Shown piece after piece: positions 1-10,446 of a stretch of 64,000 nt of DNA (within the stretch, counting starts at the first letter, position 1; each line of letters opens with the position of its first letter). The position numbers and the translations under genes are program-made. The notes beneath the pieces were generated by a model. The model saw only the letters and a list, made by a program, of their open reading frames with translations. It was not told where the DNA came from and searched no databases. Source of the DNA: Pteria penguin (lineage: Eukaryota > Mollusca > Bivalvia > Pterioida > Pteriidae); contig CM068583.1 in NCBI GenBank assembly GCA_035048485.1, positions 30,205,341-30,269,340 of the forward strand, read 5' to 3'.

Positions 1-21
1 ACACTAAAACATGTGATAAAA

Positions 22-2705
22 AGATGCACGGTATGGTATACAGACAGCGATATAAGGACAGACGGTATGGTATACAGACAGCGATATAAGGACAGACGGT
101 ATGGTATGCAGACAGCGATATAAGGATGTACGGTATGATATACAGACAGCAATATAAAGACAGACGGTATGGTATGCAGACAGCGATATTAGGATGTACG
201 GTATGATATACAGACAGCGATATAAGGATGCACGGTATGATATACAGACAGCGATATAAGGACAGACGGTATGGTATACAGACAGCGATAGAAGGATGTA
301 CGGTATGATATACAGACAGCGATATAAGGATGTAAGGTGTGGTATACAGACAGCAATATAAGGACAGACGGTATGGTACACAGACAGCGATAATAGGATG
401 TACGGTATGATATACAGACAGCGATATAAGGACAGACGGTATGGTACACAGACAGCGATAATAGGATGTACGGTATGATATGCAGACAGCGATATTAGGA
501 TGCACGGTATGGTATACAGACAGCGATATAAGGCTGTACGGTATGGTATACAGACAGCAATATAAGGACAGACGGTATGGTACACAGACAGCGATATAAG
601 GATGTACGTTATGATATACAGACAGCGATATTAGGATGTACGGTATGATATACAGACAGCGATAAAAGGATGCACGGTATGGTATACAGACAGCAATATA
701 AGGACAGACGGTATGGTACACAGACAGCGATATTAGGATGTACGGTATGATATACAGACAGCGATATAAGGATGTACGGTATAATATACAGACAGCGATA
801 TTAGCTATAGGATGTACGGTATGGTATACAGACAGCGATAGACGTACAGACGGTATGGTATACAGACAGTGATATAAGGATGTACGGTATGATATACAGA
901 CAGTGATATAAGGATGTACGGTATGATATACAGACAGCGATATAAGGCTGTATGGTATGGTATACAGACAGCAAATTTAAGGACAGACGGTATGGTACAC
1001 AGACAGGAATATTTGGATGTACGGTATGATATACAGACACCGATAGTAGGGTGTACGGTATGATATACAGACAGCGATATAAGGCTGTATGGTATGGTAT
1101 ACAGACAGCAAATTTAAGGACAGACGGTATGGTACACAGACAGCGATATTTGGATGCACGGTATGATATACAGACAGCGATATAAGGCTGTACGGTATGA
1201 TATACAGAGAGCGATAAAAGACTGTACGGTAAGATATGCAGACAGTGATATAAGGATGTACGGTATGATATACAGACAGCGATATAAGGACAGACGGTAT
1301 GATATACAGACAGCGATATAAGGATGTAGGGTATGATATACAGACAGCGATATAAAGATGCACGGTGTGGTATACAGACAGCGATATTAGGATGTACGGT
1401 ATGATATACAGACAGCGATATAAGGACAGACGGTATGGCATACAGACAGCGATACTAGGGTGTACGGTATGATATACAGACAGCGATATAAGGATGTACG
1501 GTATGATATACAGACAGCGATATAAGGATGCATGGTATGGTATACAGACAGCGATATAAGGACAGACGGTATGTTATACAGACAGCGATATAGGAATGTA
1601 CGGTATGATATACAGACAGCGATATTAGGATGTACGGTATGATATATAGACAGCGATATAAAGATGTACGGTATGATATACAGACAGCGATATTAGGATG
1701 CACGGTATGGTATACAGACAGCGATAGAAGGACAGACGGTATGGTATACAGACAGCGATATAAGGATGTACGGTATGATATACAGACAGCGATATAAGGA
1801 CAGACGGTATGGTATACAGACAGCGATATTAGGATGTACGGTATGATATACAGAGAGCGATATAAGGCTGTACGGTATGATATACAGACAGCGATATAAG
1901 GACAGACGGTATGGTATACAGACAGCGATATAAGGATGTACGGTATGATATACAGACAGCGATATAAGGACAGACGGTATGGTATACAGACAGCGATATT
2001 ATGATGTACGGTATGATATACATAGAGCGATATAAGGACAGACGGTATGGTATACAGACAGCGATATAAGGATGTACGGTATGATATACAGACAGCGATA
2101 TAAGGATGCACGGTATGATATACAGAGAGCGATATAAGGATGTACGGTATGATATACAGACAGTGATATAAGGATGCACGGTATGGTATACAGACAGCGA
2201 TATAAGGACAGGCGGTATGGTACACAGACAGCGTTATTAGGATGTACGGTATGCTATACATGGGGGTCACAGTATTACGATGGATGGTATGTTATATAGA
2301 CAGTGGTATTAGGATGCATCTAATGATATACCGGCAGTATTGGATTTATTTTATGATATACAGACACTGGTATTATGATGTATTTCATGATATACAGACA
2401 GCGGTATGAGGATATACAATATGATATACAGACAGTGGTATTATGTTGTTTTTTATGATATACAGACAGTGGTATGAGGATGTACAGTATGATATACAGA
2501 CAGTGGTATTAGGATGTATTTTATGATATACAGACAGTGGTATGAGGATGTACAGTATGATATACAGACAGTGGTATTAAGATGGATGGTATGATATACA
2601 GACAGCGGTATTAGAATATATTTTATGGTATAGTGGCAGCGGTATAGGATGTATTTTACGGTATACAGATGCATTTTATAATGTACAGACGGCAGTATAG
2701 GGATA
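22..2705. repeat. 34-bp minisatellite array (about 79 copies)
   Basis: A tandem array with a 34-bp period built around CAGACAGCGATATAAGGATG followed by TACGGTATGATATA. Copies are near-identical up to about 2260. From there to 2705 they change to a diverged sub-family with CAGTGGTATTAGGATG. The minus strand is free of stops in all three frames, so it yields reading frames of up to 271 residues with a 34-residue period. These are treated as products of the repeat, not as genes: several have no ATG start and none has splice context. Confidence 0.93.
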
Positions 2706-3035
2706 CATTTAGAATATTACATTACCTGCTGCAGCACATTCTTTCGTTAAGCATACATCTGAAAGAAAAATCTTCTATCAACAAAATGCACTATGCAATA
2801 TTAATTTGGTTTTCAAAATTATTTTCTTGTATCATTTTCAATAACATTACAAAGAAGGATACTAAGATATAATTAAGATTGAATTGTTAATAAATTTTAA
2901 TGATTAATTCATTACTGTTATTGGAAAGATCGTCCTTCGATGGCAATTCGTCTATTTGTTTCTTGATACCTATAAATATACAGATGTTACCGAGGTAATC
3001 AGTTTGCATACACAGGAAGAAAGAAAATTTACTCA
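2706..3035. other. AT-rich spacer
   Basis: Single-copy-looking AT-rich DNA between the 34-bp array and the dispersed repeat. I see no coding exon, RNA gene or repeat here. Confidence 0.5.
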
Positions 3036-3515
3036 TTCAGTCGTATGACAGAAGTCACCACGGCAATACACAGTATATAGTGTAATGATATGAAAAAAAA
3101 AAAAACAGATAAGGACGTTACAAAAATATTCGTTTAAAGTGCAGTTACGATATTGACTTAAGACGGTCATTTGATATTACAACAGTCAATCAATTGGTGT
3201 AGTCTACTTGTTAACGGGCTCGCCTTCCCACTCACTGCAACAGCGGAATAATCAAAGGAAATACATTTAAAAATGTAAATATTCTTCCAGATAGAGATCA
3301 AGGGTCAACAAGTGTCTCTAGTTGAGAGGTCATAAAATGTATAAACAGGTATAATAATGCAGAAAAACATCATGTACATAGTATCAAAAATATATAAAGC
3401 GACATGAAAATGAGAAATCAGTGCTCTGCCGGTCTGGAAGCGAGCTCAGACCCTTAATCAGTAGGAGTCCCGACTAACAGTTAGAGAGGACGAGGTTCAG
3501 GTCTATGCGAAGGAG
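3036..3515 (+). repeat. Dispersed repeat family, copy 1
   Basis: About 480 bp that reappears inverted at about 7545-7995, partly at 22495-22640 (same orientation), and as a scrap at 38258-38365 (inverted). Shared landmarks in order are CGTATGACA...CACC..GG, TTACAAAAATATTCG, a C/T-rich stretch with CCCACT, GATCAA(G)GGTCAACA, AGGTCATAAAA, GCGACAT, and AGGAGTCCCGACTAA. No terminal repeats or coding capacity were recognised. It is probably a non-autonomous transposable element. Confidence 0.75.
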
Positions 3516-3657
3516 GTTTCAACAAGGCCATATCACTATAAAAAGACAACAGAGGCATATTTAATGCGATTTTGCAATTTGTTGACAAAGAAGGCTTGTT
3601 GTCGAAAAATACTACAAGAGTAATTAAATTCGTACATTTAATTTTTTAAAAGATATT

Positions 3658-5613
3658 TCAGATTATTAACGCTAATTCGACTATATTTATTATAATGTTA
3701 CCATCTATCAAAGAAGCAATGTGTCTGCCTTCCACTTCCACTGCGTGATTAACTTTATTTGGTAGATTTTGAAGGTCGTCCGTAATGGCGGAAATGTCCG
3801 ATTTCACATCTATCAAAGAATGCTTATATGTAATATAATTATGTAAAGCTATATTTCACAGTACATCTTAATATTTTACCAACATGCAACTAGTTTAAGT
3901 TAAAGGCATGCTAGTAGAGATTAAAATGTCTAAAGCAATGGTGAAGAATAAGCATTAAATCTAAGGAGCACTGATTTTCCCGGAGTTAATATTGAAGTTA
4001 TATTTCAACAGACATTTTGAGAGATGATTACAATGGATAAAAACATGTTTGGTCTCGATGAAAAGTCATAAACGCAAATCATCATCGAAAAGCTAAAAAG
4101 GAAACAAGTTCATGCAAAGATTGAATGTTTTGTTTAAATCCTATCAGTTTCATGGGCATACAAATACGAGTCATTGCTTGATAGTTTTTTAACCTGCATT
4201 AGCAGAAAGGTGTTGTGTTTGTGGTTGTGTGGATGATTGGCCTTCCGTCCCTTCAACATTTGTTAGTCTCTTGTCTTTGTTTTGATTAACGACGACTGCC
4301 AAAGCTACTGCAACGGCAGCCAACGCTATTAACACTAATACCAATAGGAATCCAAGGCGTTTAGCTGTTTTCGATCCCTTTTCTCTGTAAAACACGATCA
4401 AAATAGTTAAGTAAAAATTTATAATAAATGATGAAGTAGTTGTATTTATAAAATTTATAGCTTTTCGCAGTAATGTTTTATGATGATTGATTGATTGATT
4501 GATTTTTGTTTAACGTCACACCACGAATATTTCACATATATGGTGACGGCATCTACCTGATGCGGGGCATATAAATTTTGACCATTGCAACGGACCCACC
4601 CGAAGCAGTGAGGGATCTTTAACGTGCCATGCATACCACGACACGGGGCCTCGGTTTTTAATGTCTCATCCGAAAGACATGACACCGGCATGACCAGAGC
4701 GGGACTCGAACGCCGGCCTCCCGATCAGGAGTCCGATGCGATACCACTAGGCCACGCCGGCTTTTTTATGATAATAAAAGAGGCCCTGATAACTGTAGCT
4801 TTAGGCTAGGATACATAACAAAAAGAACAAAATTCTTACTGGCTAAATGATTGTGCTTATTCGAACAAAACAAAATCGAAATGGAAGTAAAATGACCAGA
4901 ATTATTACACGTACATTTATATAGCATGTAAAATATATCTAAATAACAGCAGCAAACTATTTTGCAGGTTTACGACACGTGCTGGCCTGTTGACTTGTTC
5001 AGTAAGTAGTTACTTGTATTAGATCTACGTATCCTACCTTCCGTTTTAACTATTTAAGATTATTTATCTTCATGTCTACATCGTTCTTATAAATGTAAAA
5101 TATCAATAAAACATGTAAGTAAGACGAATATGTAGCAAATTCATTTATGTAGTACTTTTGGAGCCTGGCTCATTGCATTCATTCAAAAATCCATCATATT
5201 AAGAAATCGAGTAATGTACGAAAACACAAATTTTGAATTAAAAATCTACACTGCCGTATCTCGTTATGTCATGCTATCGTGGATCTTATTGTTTTGATCA
5301 AAAGAAATAAGAGATAGGATGGATTCTCTTATATAGACAAAACCTTCAAATGTAGGACTATGTACTATAATGCCCAATAAAATTAGAAAATAAGAACTAC
5401 AATTTAAAAAAAAACACACACACACACACACGAAAAAAAAAAACCAACCAAACAAACAAACAAAACAAAACCAGAAAGGAAAGAAAGAAAAAAGGCAATA
5501 GAATAATTTGAGAAAATTAACCATATTTCAATAACACAAATATTTATTTCAACAAACCTCATTATGGCCTTTTCTTGGTCACCAGAGACGTAATCATTCT
5601 TTCTTCCATCCAT
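3658..5613 (-). CDS. Small single-pass type II membrane protein, three exons (132 aa)
   Basis: Exons are 5613-5558, 4384-4194 and 3809-3658. The ATG at 5613 encodes MDGRKNDYVSGDQEKAIM and the exon ends at AG|GTTTGT in phase 2. Exon 2 follows TTTTACAG and supplies the single base that completes Arg. It carries basic residues, a hydrophobic segment at about residues 29-51 (LGFLLVLVLIALAAVAVALA...), then a Ser/Thr/Gln-rich stem. It ends at GCAG|GTTAAA in phase 1. Exon 3 follows TTTGATAG and reads VKSDISAITDDLQNLPNKV..., a likely short coiled coil, to a TGA at 3658. Both junctions keep phase, which supports the model. Positive charges before the membrane segment suggest a cytoplasmic N terminus. 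No family was recognised. Exon 3 has an internal GATG|GTAACA that could be a donor, so the true gene may continue. A SINE sits in intron 1. Confidence 0.5.
4481..4761 (-). mobile_element. tRNA-derived SINE, full length
   Basis: On the minus strand this starts with GCCGGCGTGGCC, a tRNA-like head with an A box TGGCCTAGTGG (4744-4754) and a B box GTTCGAGTCCC (4701-4711). A conserved body follows (cgaggccccgtg, gtgccgtcacc, gaaatattcgtgg in bivalve-type order), and it ends in an (AATC)n tail. Related copies lie at 17370-17600, 31487-31690 and 52133-52410. The copy sits in intron 1 of the small membrane-protein gene, in the same orientation. Confidence 0.88.
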
Positions 5614-6700
5614 TATTAAAAGTCATCAAGATACTAACAAACTTTGAACACGTGATGATTGCAGCCGGAGGATCTATGTTGCCAAGCTCCTTTAAAATGC
5701 AGACTGACGGGGTTCCAGATACGATGTAAAAAGAAGGATTGGCATAGTGCTTGTAAAATATATTTTGTAACCCGTACCCCAAATCCTTGGTTAGATAATT
5801 CTATCTTCCATGGACATAAGTTAAACAAAAAAGACTGGTGTTACTTTAGAGTATTTATGGAAGAAATGTCTAAATTTTTATTATCAGTACTTCAACATGA
5901 TTCTGTAAATATGAAACTTGAAACTAAATACGTTCTATCTAGTTCGATACTTTGCTATTTAATTTACTGACTTGTGCTTTCATGTAACTGTTGCTGTCGT
6001 AGACGTTAAGAGTCGTGATGAGGTACCACATACCTACCGTAACAATATATACATAGTGTGATATAAACATTAAACTGTATACAAGGACAGAATTATTGGA
6101 ACAAATGTATTTCATACGCAACATATAAGTCTTTGCTTATTATAGAATTTTGGTTGCAAATGTCAGTCTACAATATACACACTTTTTTAGTTTATGATTC
6201 ATTGTTTGCATTGATATTACATTGACCATTCAGTCATCGTTAGTAAGGTTTACCTACTTAAATCATACTTTCTGTACATGGTGATTTGCATAATACTTAA
6301 CAAATTTAGCTTTGCATTTCAAATAAACCAGGCAACACTACTGAGTCAACAAACGTCATATCAAGTGGTCATTGAATCTTAAAGGTCATAATGATCATCT
6401 ATTCGAGGGGAGATTACCAAAAGATAACGTGTAAAATTGGTGTTTACTTCAAGATAACATGGTGCGATTGGAATTATACAGCAATAACCACGATCTTTTT
6501 GTACTATGAAAAGCACAGTGTATAATGAGGTCATCTCTGTCAAGGTTGCATTGGAACATCGTCATAGGTTTTTGCTCATAGTATCATCATGTAAGTGTAG
6601 GAATCCGTAATTCAATTCAGTCTTTTAAAAGTTGTCGAGCAAAATGGTCTACAGTATTTAATAAACAAATAAAGAAAGAAAGAATAAAAACAAAACAAAA
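5614..6700. other. Upstream spacer with one unresolved open frame
   Basis: About 1.1 kb upstream of the minus-strand membrane-protein gene, presumably its promoter and 5' region. One minus-strand frame just upstream (5594-5800, containing FYKHYANPSFYIVSGTPS) is open for about 65 codons but is bounded by stops on both sides and matches nothing I recognise. No TATA box could be assigned with confidence. Confidence 0.4.
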
Positions 6701-7544
6701 AAAGAGCGTCAAAAGGGGCTATATCGCTCACCTGAGTCATGTACCTTGAGCACATAGGAAACTTACAAAGTATCACAAAGTTGTTTAAAGTTGAATCCAA
6801 AAACAACATAATATTATTTCAAAAGACTCGTACAGTATGGCACTTTTTAAGATACCCCTTTCAGATTACCCTGATGCATTCAGTTTGATATCTATGCTTC
6901 CTTTCTGACGAAGCTTGTCAAAGGAAGTTACCCCCTGGTGCCTATCTTGCCCGACCCCGAATCCACTCTTTAAAAAAAGCAAAAACTTTTCAAATCATTT
7001 TTGTTTTCCAGTTCTTTCTAATTATATCCATAACTATAAAATCAGTTAAAATACACATAATCAATGTATTATAAGCACCAAAAGCAGAAAAAGAAATTGC
7101 TTGAAAAAGGCAAAATATGACTAATTACAGAGAAAAAAAACGTCAAAAATTTGATTTCGAAAAGTAACTTAAAACATCCTTCTAAATTACTCTGATACAT
7201 TACTGTCCGCGCAGCTCACTTCGGAAATCGGAAAATCGCGATTTTTTCTATAGTAGCATTGAAATTAATAAAAATGAATACTACCATTCAATTATTTGAG
7301 TATTCTCGTAACTAAGTTCATAAGACAAACGTACTTAAGTGCAACCATTTGCCTACTGTCAACTCATATCACTTTTGATTGGGGATTCTCCATGTTAATT
7401 TTATCATGATGCATATGACGTCGCATTTGGAAGATTCCATCTTGATATTGTAATAGGGATGTTTTCGGATTTAAGGGTTAAGTACATATTTGAAAGATTG
7501 AAATGGCCATGTTAAATCATAAATAATTGACTTTATACGGTAAT

Positions 7545-7995
7545 TATTATTATCCTCGTCCCCTCTGACTATTAGTCGGGACTCCTATTGATCAAGGATC
7601 TAAGCTCGCTTACAGACGGGAACACCATGGATTACTTATGTTGATGTCGCCTTACATATTTTTGATAACAACATATTATTCTGTACACGTTTCGTGTGAA
7701 ATAAAGTTTTTATGACCTTTCTTCCTGAGAAACCTGTTGATCCTTGTTCTCTATATGGATTATTATTTATAAATTTTTTTAATGTGTATCCTTTGATTGT
7801 GCTGGTTTTGTGGTGAGTAGGAAAGTGGGTGCCCGTAAACCGTACTCAGTCGACCGTCCTTAGTCTGTATCGTAACCGCAGCACAATCGAATATTTTTGT
7901 AATGTCATTTTTCCTTATATATTCTACTGTTATCATTTTTGGTGTGCATGTCCTCGGTGATTTGTGTCATACAGCTTTGTAAGATGTTTGTTTTC
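7545..7995 (-). repeat. Dispersed repeat family, copy 2 (inverted)
   Basis: The reverse complement aligns by eye with 3036-3515, including GGAGTCCCGACTAATAGTCA, AAGGATCAACAGG, AGGTCATAAAA and CGTATGACA-type landmarks. It lies inside the TA-flanked element. Confidence 0.72.
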
Positions 7996-8420
7996 TCTTT
8001 TATATTCACTTTGTCATTTATTTATTTATTTCTTCGGCACATAATTCATCCCTTCTATAAAAAAGGGGGAAGGGAGAAGCGACAGGTGGGGGCTGATCCA
8101 ATTCCTAAGTCGTAAAAATATTTTGATGGAAACCTATTATTTTAAATGGAATTTCCGTTTTCTCTCATATCTTTTATGAAAATCTAGAGAAGATTTCTTG
8201 AATAAATCTCTGTAAAATATAAGTAAATAATAATAATAAAAAATTATAATAGAAAAAATTATTAATCAGTTCTGACTAAGAAACCTCTGCCAAATGACTT
8301 ATTGTACCGATAGTACCATACCTTTACTCTTTTATAAGTAGCTAGAAAAAAGTAGACATTTGATTGTTAGAGTTTCATTCAACGGTCTTTTTTAAATAAT
8401 GATAATAATAATAAAATTAA

Positions 8421-8423
8421 TGA

Positions 8424-8475
<52 letters not shown>

Positions 8476-8477
8476 AA
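8421..8477. repeat. (TAAA)n microsatellite
   Basis: A run of about a dozen ATAA units. Confidence 0.9.
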
Positions 8478-8699
8478 AAAAATTTCTAATAAGAAATTAT
8501 AAGGCCATTTCCGAGTTTCGTATCTTTAGTTAAAGCAGAAGGATTACAAGTGAACAGACCAAAGGGAAACAGTGATATCTAATCAATTTTTTAAATAAAA
8601 CAAATTAGCACATCGAATTATAATAAATTAATTTCTGTGACTGAATTAAACATGAATTTATATATGTCCGTAGTCACGTCATAGGGTTACTCGGCCCTT

Positions 8700-8719
8700 A
8701 TCAATGTTTGTATGTATAT

Positions 8720-8766
<47 letters not shown>

Positions 8767-9345
8767 TAGACACTAAAATAAAAATAAAATTGGTCAAATG
8801 TTCGAGGCTATTTGCCCCTTCCTTAGGACAAAACAATGAAAAAATAAAACAAAAAAAAACAACAAACAAACAAAAACAAAAAAAAAACCCAAAAAAACTA
8901 CATAATCAGAAATATGAAAAAAGAAAGCTATATACAACGCACTAGTCTAATTATACGATGATATCGGACGCCAGCTACATTTTGCGTGTTTGTAGTTCGT
9001 TGTCTAAATGTGTAGTCTACGATGATATCGGACGCCAGCTACATTTTGCGTGTTTGTATTTGCTGTCTAAATGTAAAATTTTGATTTTTACATTTAGACA
9101 ACGAATTACAAACACGCAAAATGTAGCTGGCGTCCGATATCATCGTATAATTAGCACGCAAAATGTAGCTGGCGTCCGATATCATCGTATAATTAGACTA
9201 GTGCTTTGTATACAGCTTTCTCCTTTTTTTTCATATTTCTATTTATCTAGTTTATTTATTTATTTATTTTTTTTTTTTTTGTTTTTGGTTTTTTTATTGT
9301 TTTGTCCTGAGGAAGGGGCAGATCGCCCACGTGTGTATTAGCCAA
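8700..9345. mobile_element. Foldback element nested in the 3-kb element
   Basis: A long imperfect palindrome centred near 9085. GATGATATCGGACGCCAGCT and CATTTTGCGTGTTTGTA occur twice on the left (8958-9075) and inverted twice on the right (9087-9190). Further out, GCCCCTTCCT(TA)GGACAAAACAAT at about 8814 pairs with ATTGTTTTGTCCTGAGGAAGGGGC at about 9296. Both arms also contain ATTT-type microsatellites, but these are not inverted relative to each other. No open frame of consequence. Confidence 0.7.
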
Positions 9346-9454
9346 ACTACTCAGCCATTTTTGGTGCAAAATCTGGATTTTTATTAGTAAATATGTGGCC
9401 AAAAGTGGGGGGGGGGGTGGGCCCCGGCTTCCCACTCTAAATCCCCACTGATAA

Positions 9455-9455
<1 letters not shown>
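9336..9455. mobile_element. Fragment of the GTGGCGGATCC-type element
   Basis: Shares TATTAGCCAAAC, GCAAAATCTGGATTTTTA and AGTAAATATGTGGCCAAAA with the complete copy at 20452-20600. It lacks the intact left terminus. Confidence 0.6.

Positions 9456-9458
<3 letters not shown>

Positions 9459-9488
<30 letters not shown>
9459..9488. repeat. (AT)n microsatellite
   Basis: About 15 AT units. Confidence 0.9.
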
Positions 9489-9491
<3 letters not shown>

Positions 9492-10446
9492 TAAGATATT
9501 TGAAATTACTTTAACTATAACTTATGGTCTGTGTATACACATAATTAATCTTGAGTGGATACATATACAGGGGCCGAGCTACCCTATGTTTACGGCCTAG
9601 TGGCACTGTACAGGACTATCACGTGCCGAGTGTTCCACGGTCTGAGTTACCCCTTATTCTTATGCATTTTCCTGACTGAACTCCCGGCATCCGCAAACCG
9701 TAATTCTCGACAACTTTCCTTGGTTTCATTAAAGTATCTGAATTATCATAATGATATGATAACAAAATAGCAGAAATTGTTGTATACTCTCTTTATATGA
9801 ATCTTGTAATTTCAAAATATCTGTACCTCGTTTTGCATCATATCGGAAAGCCCTTTTATTTATCGACTGTTATATTCATGGAGATCCTTCCAACTGAAAA
9901 TATACTAATCTTACCTTTTCCAATATTAGACTCGTCCAAGAATGACGTCACAGGTAAACACGTGAGGTAATCCACCATTAGCGGACGACATAAAATACAT
10001 GGAGAATCCCCTATCAAAAGTGATTTTAGCTAACGGTAGGGGAATGGTTGCACTTTGAAATGTTTGACTTTTATATTTAGTTACGAGAATACTCAATTAA
10101 ATGAATGGTCATATTCATTTTCATCAATTTTAATGCTACAATAGAAAAAATCGCGATTTTCCGATTTCCGAAGTGAGCTGCGCGGACAGTAGGATTGATG
10201 ATCTATGCAGTTTCTCAGAGGCGTGTACCCTCTGGGGTATATTTGTCTAACCCTGAATCCACCACTTGACGCATCTGACCTAAAATTAACACGACTTGTA
10301 GGGGACTCTTAGTACTTCATCTATACCAAGTTTGATCAAATTCCCTCCATCAGTTTTGAAGAGGTCGGACAGACGAGTGGACGGACGGACGCTGGACAAA
10401 GAGTGCACAGCAGCACATTTGAGCCTTTGGATCAGGTGAGTTTAAA

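Larger units (their letters stand above)
7203..10193. mobile_element. TA-flanked element with roughly 200-bp terminal inverted repeats
   Basis: The left end starts TACTGTCCGCGCAGCTCACT and the right end is its reverse complement, ending AGTGAGCTGCGCGGACAGTA. The arms pair over roughly 200 bp (7203-7440 against about 9960-10193), including TTCGGAAATCGGAAAATCGC and GAGTATTCTCGTAACTAA. The flanks resemble an uninterrupted version of the outer repeat, with TA at the junction, so insertion at a TA dinucleotide is likely. The interior holds an inverted dispersed-repeat copy, microsatellites and a foldback. It holds no transposase, so the element is non-autonomous. Confidence 0.65.
6713..10446. mobile_element. 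Outer repeat element, split by a 3-kb insertion
   Basis: The left end reads GCTATATCGCTCACCTGAG and the right end reads ATCAGGTGAG, a short terminal inverted repeat of CTCACCTGA type. Left and right halves both contain CC(C)TG(A/G)ATCCAC and CTATGC landmarks. The sequence between about 7203 and 10193 is foreign to it (see next entry). Without the insertion the element would be about 745 bp. No transposase is visible, so it is non-autonomous. Confidence 0.6.

Noticed and set aside
4..2674. Several minus-strand frames of up to 271 codons with Tyr/Ile/Cys-rich repeats
   Set aside because: They are one 34-bp tandem repeat read through; several lack an ATG, they overlap each other in different frames, and no splice or promoter context is present.
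5594..5828. Minus-strand frames with protein-like composition upstream of the small membrane-protein gene
   Set aside because: Stops bound the frame, two overlapping frames look equally good, and no splice site joins it to the gene in phase.
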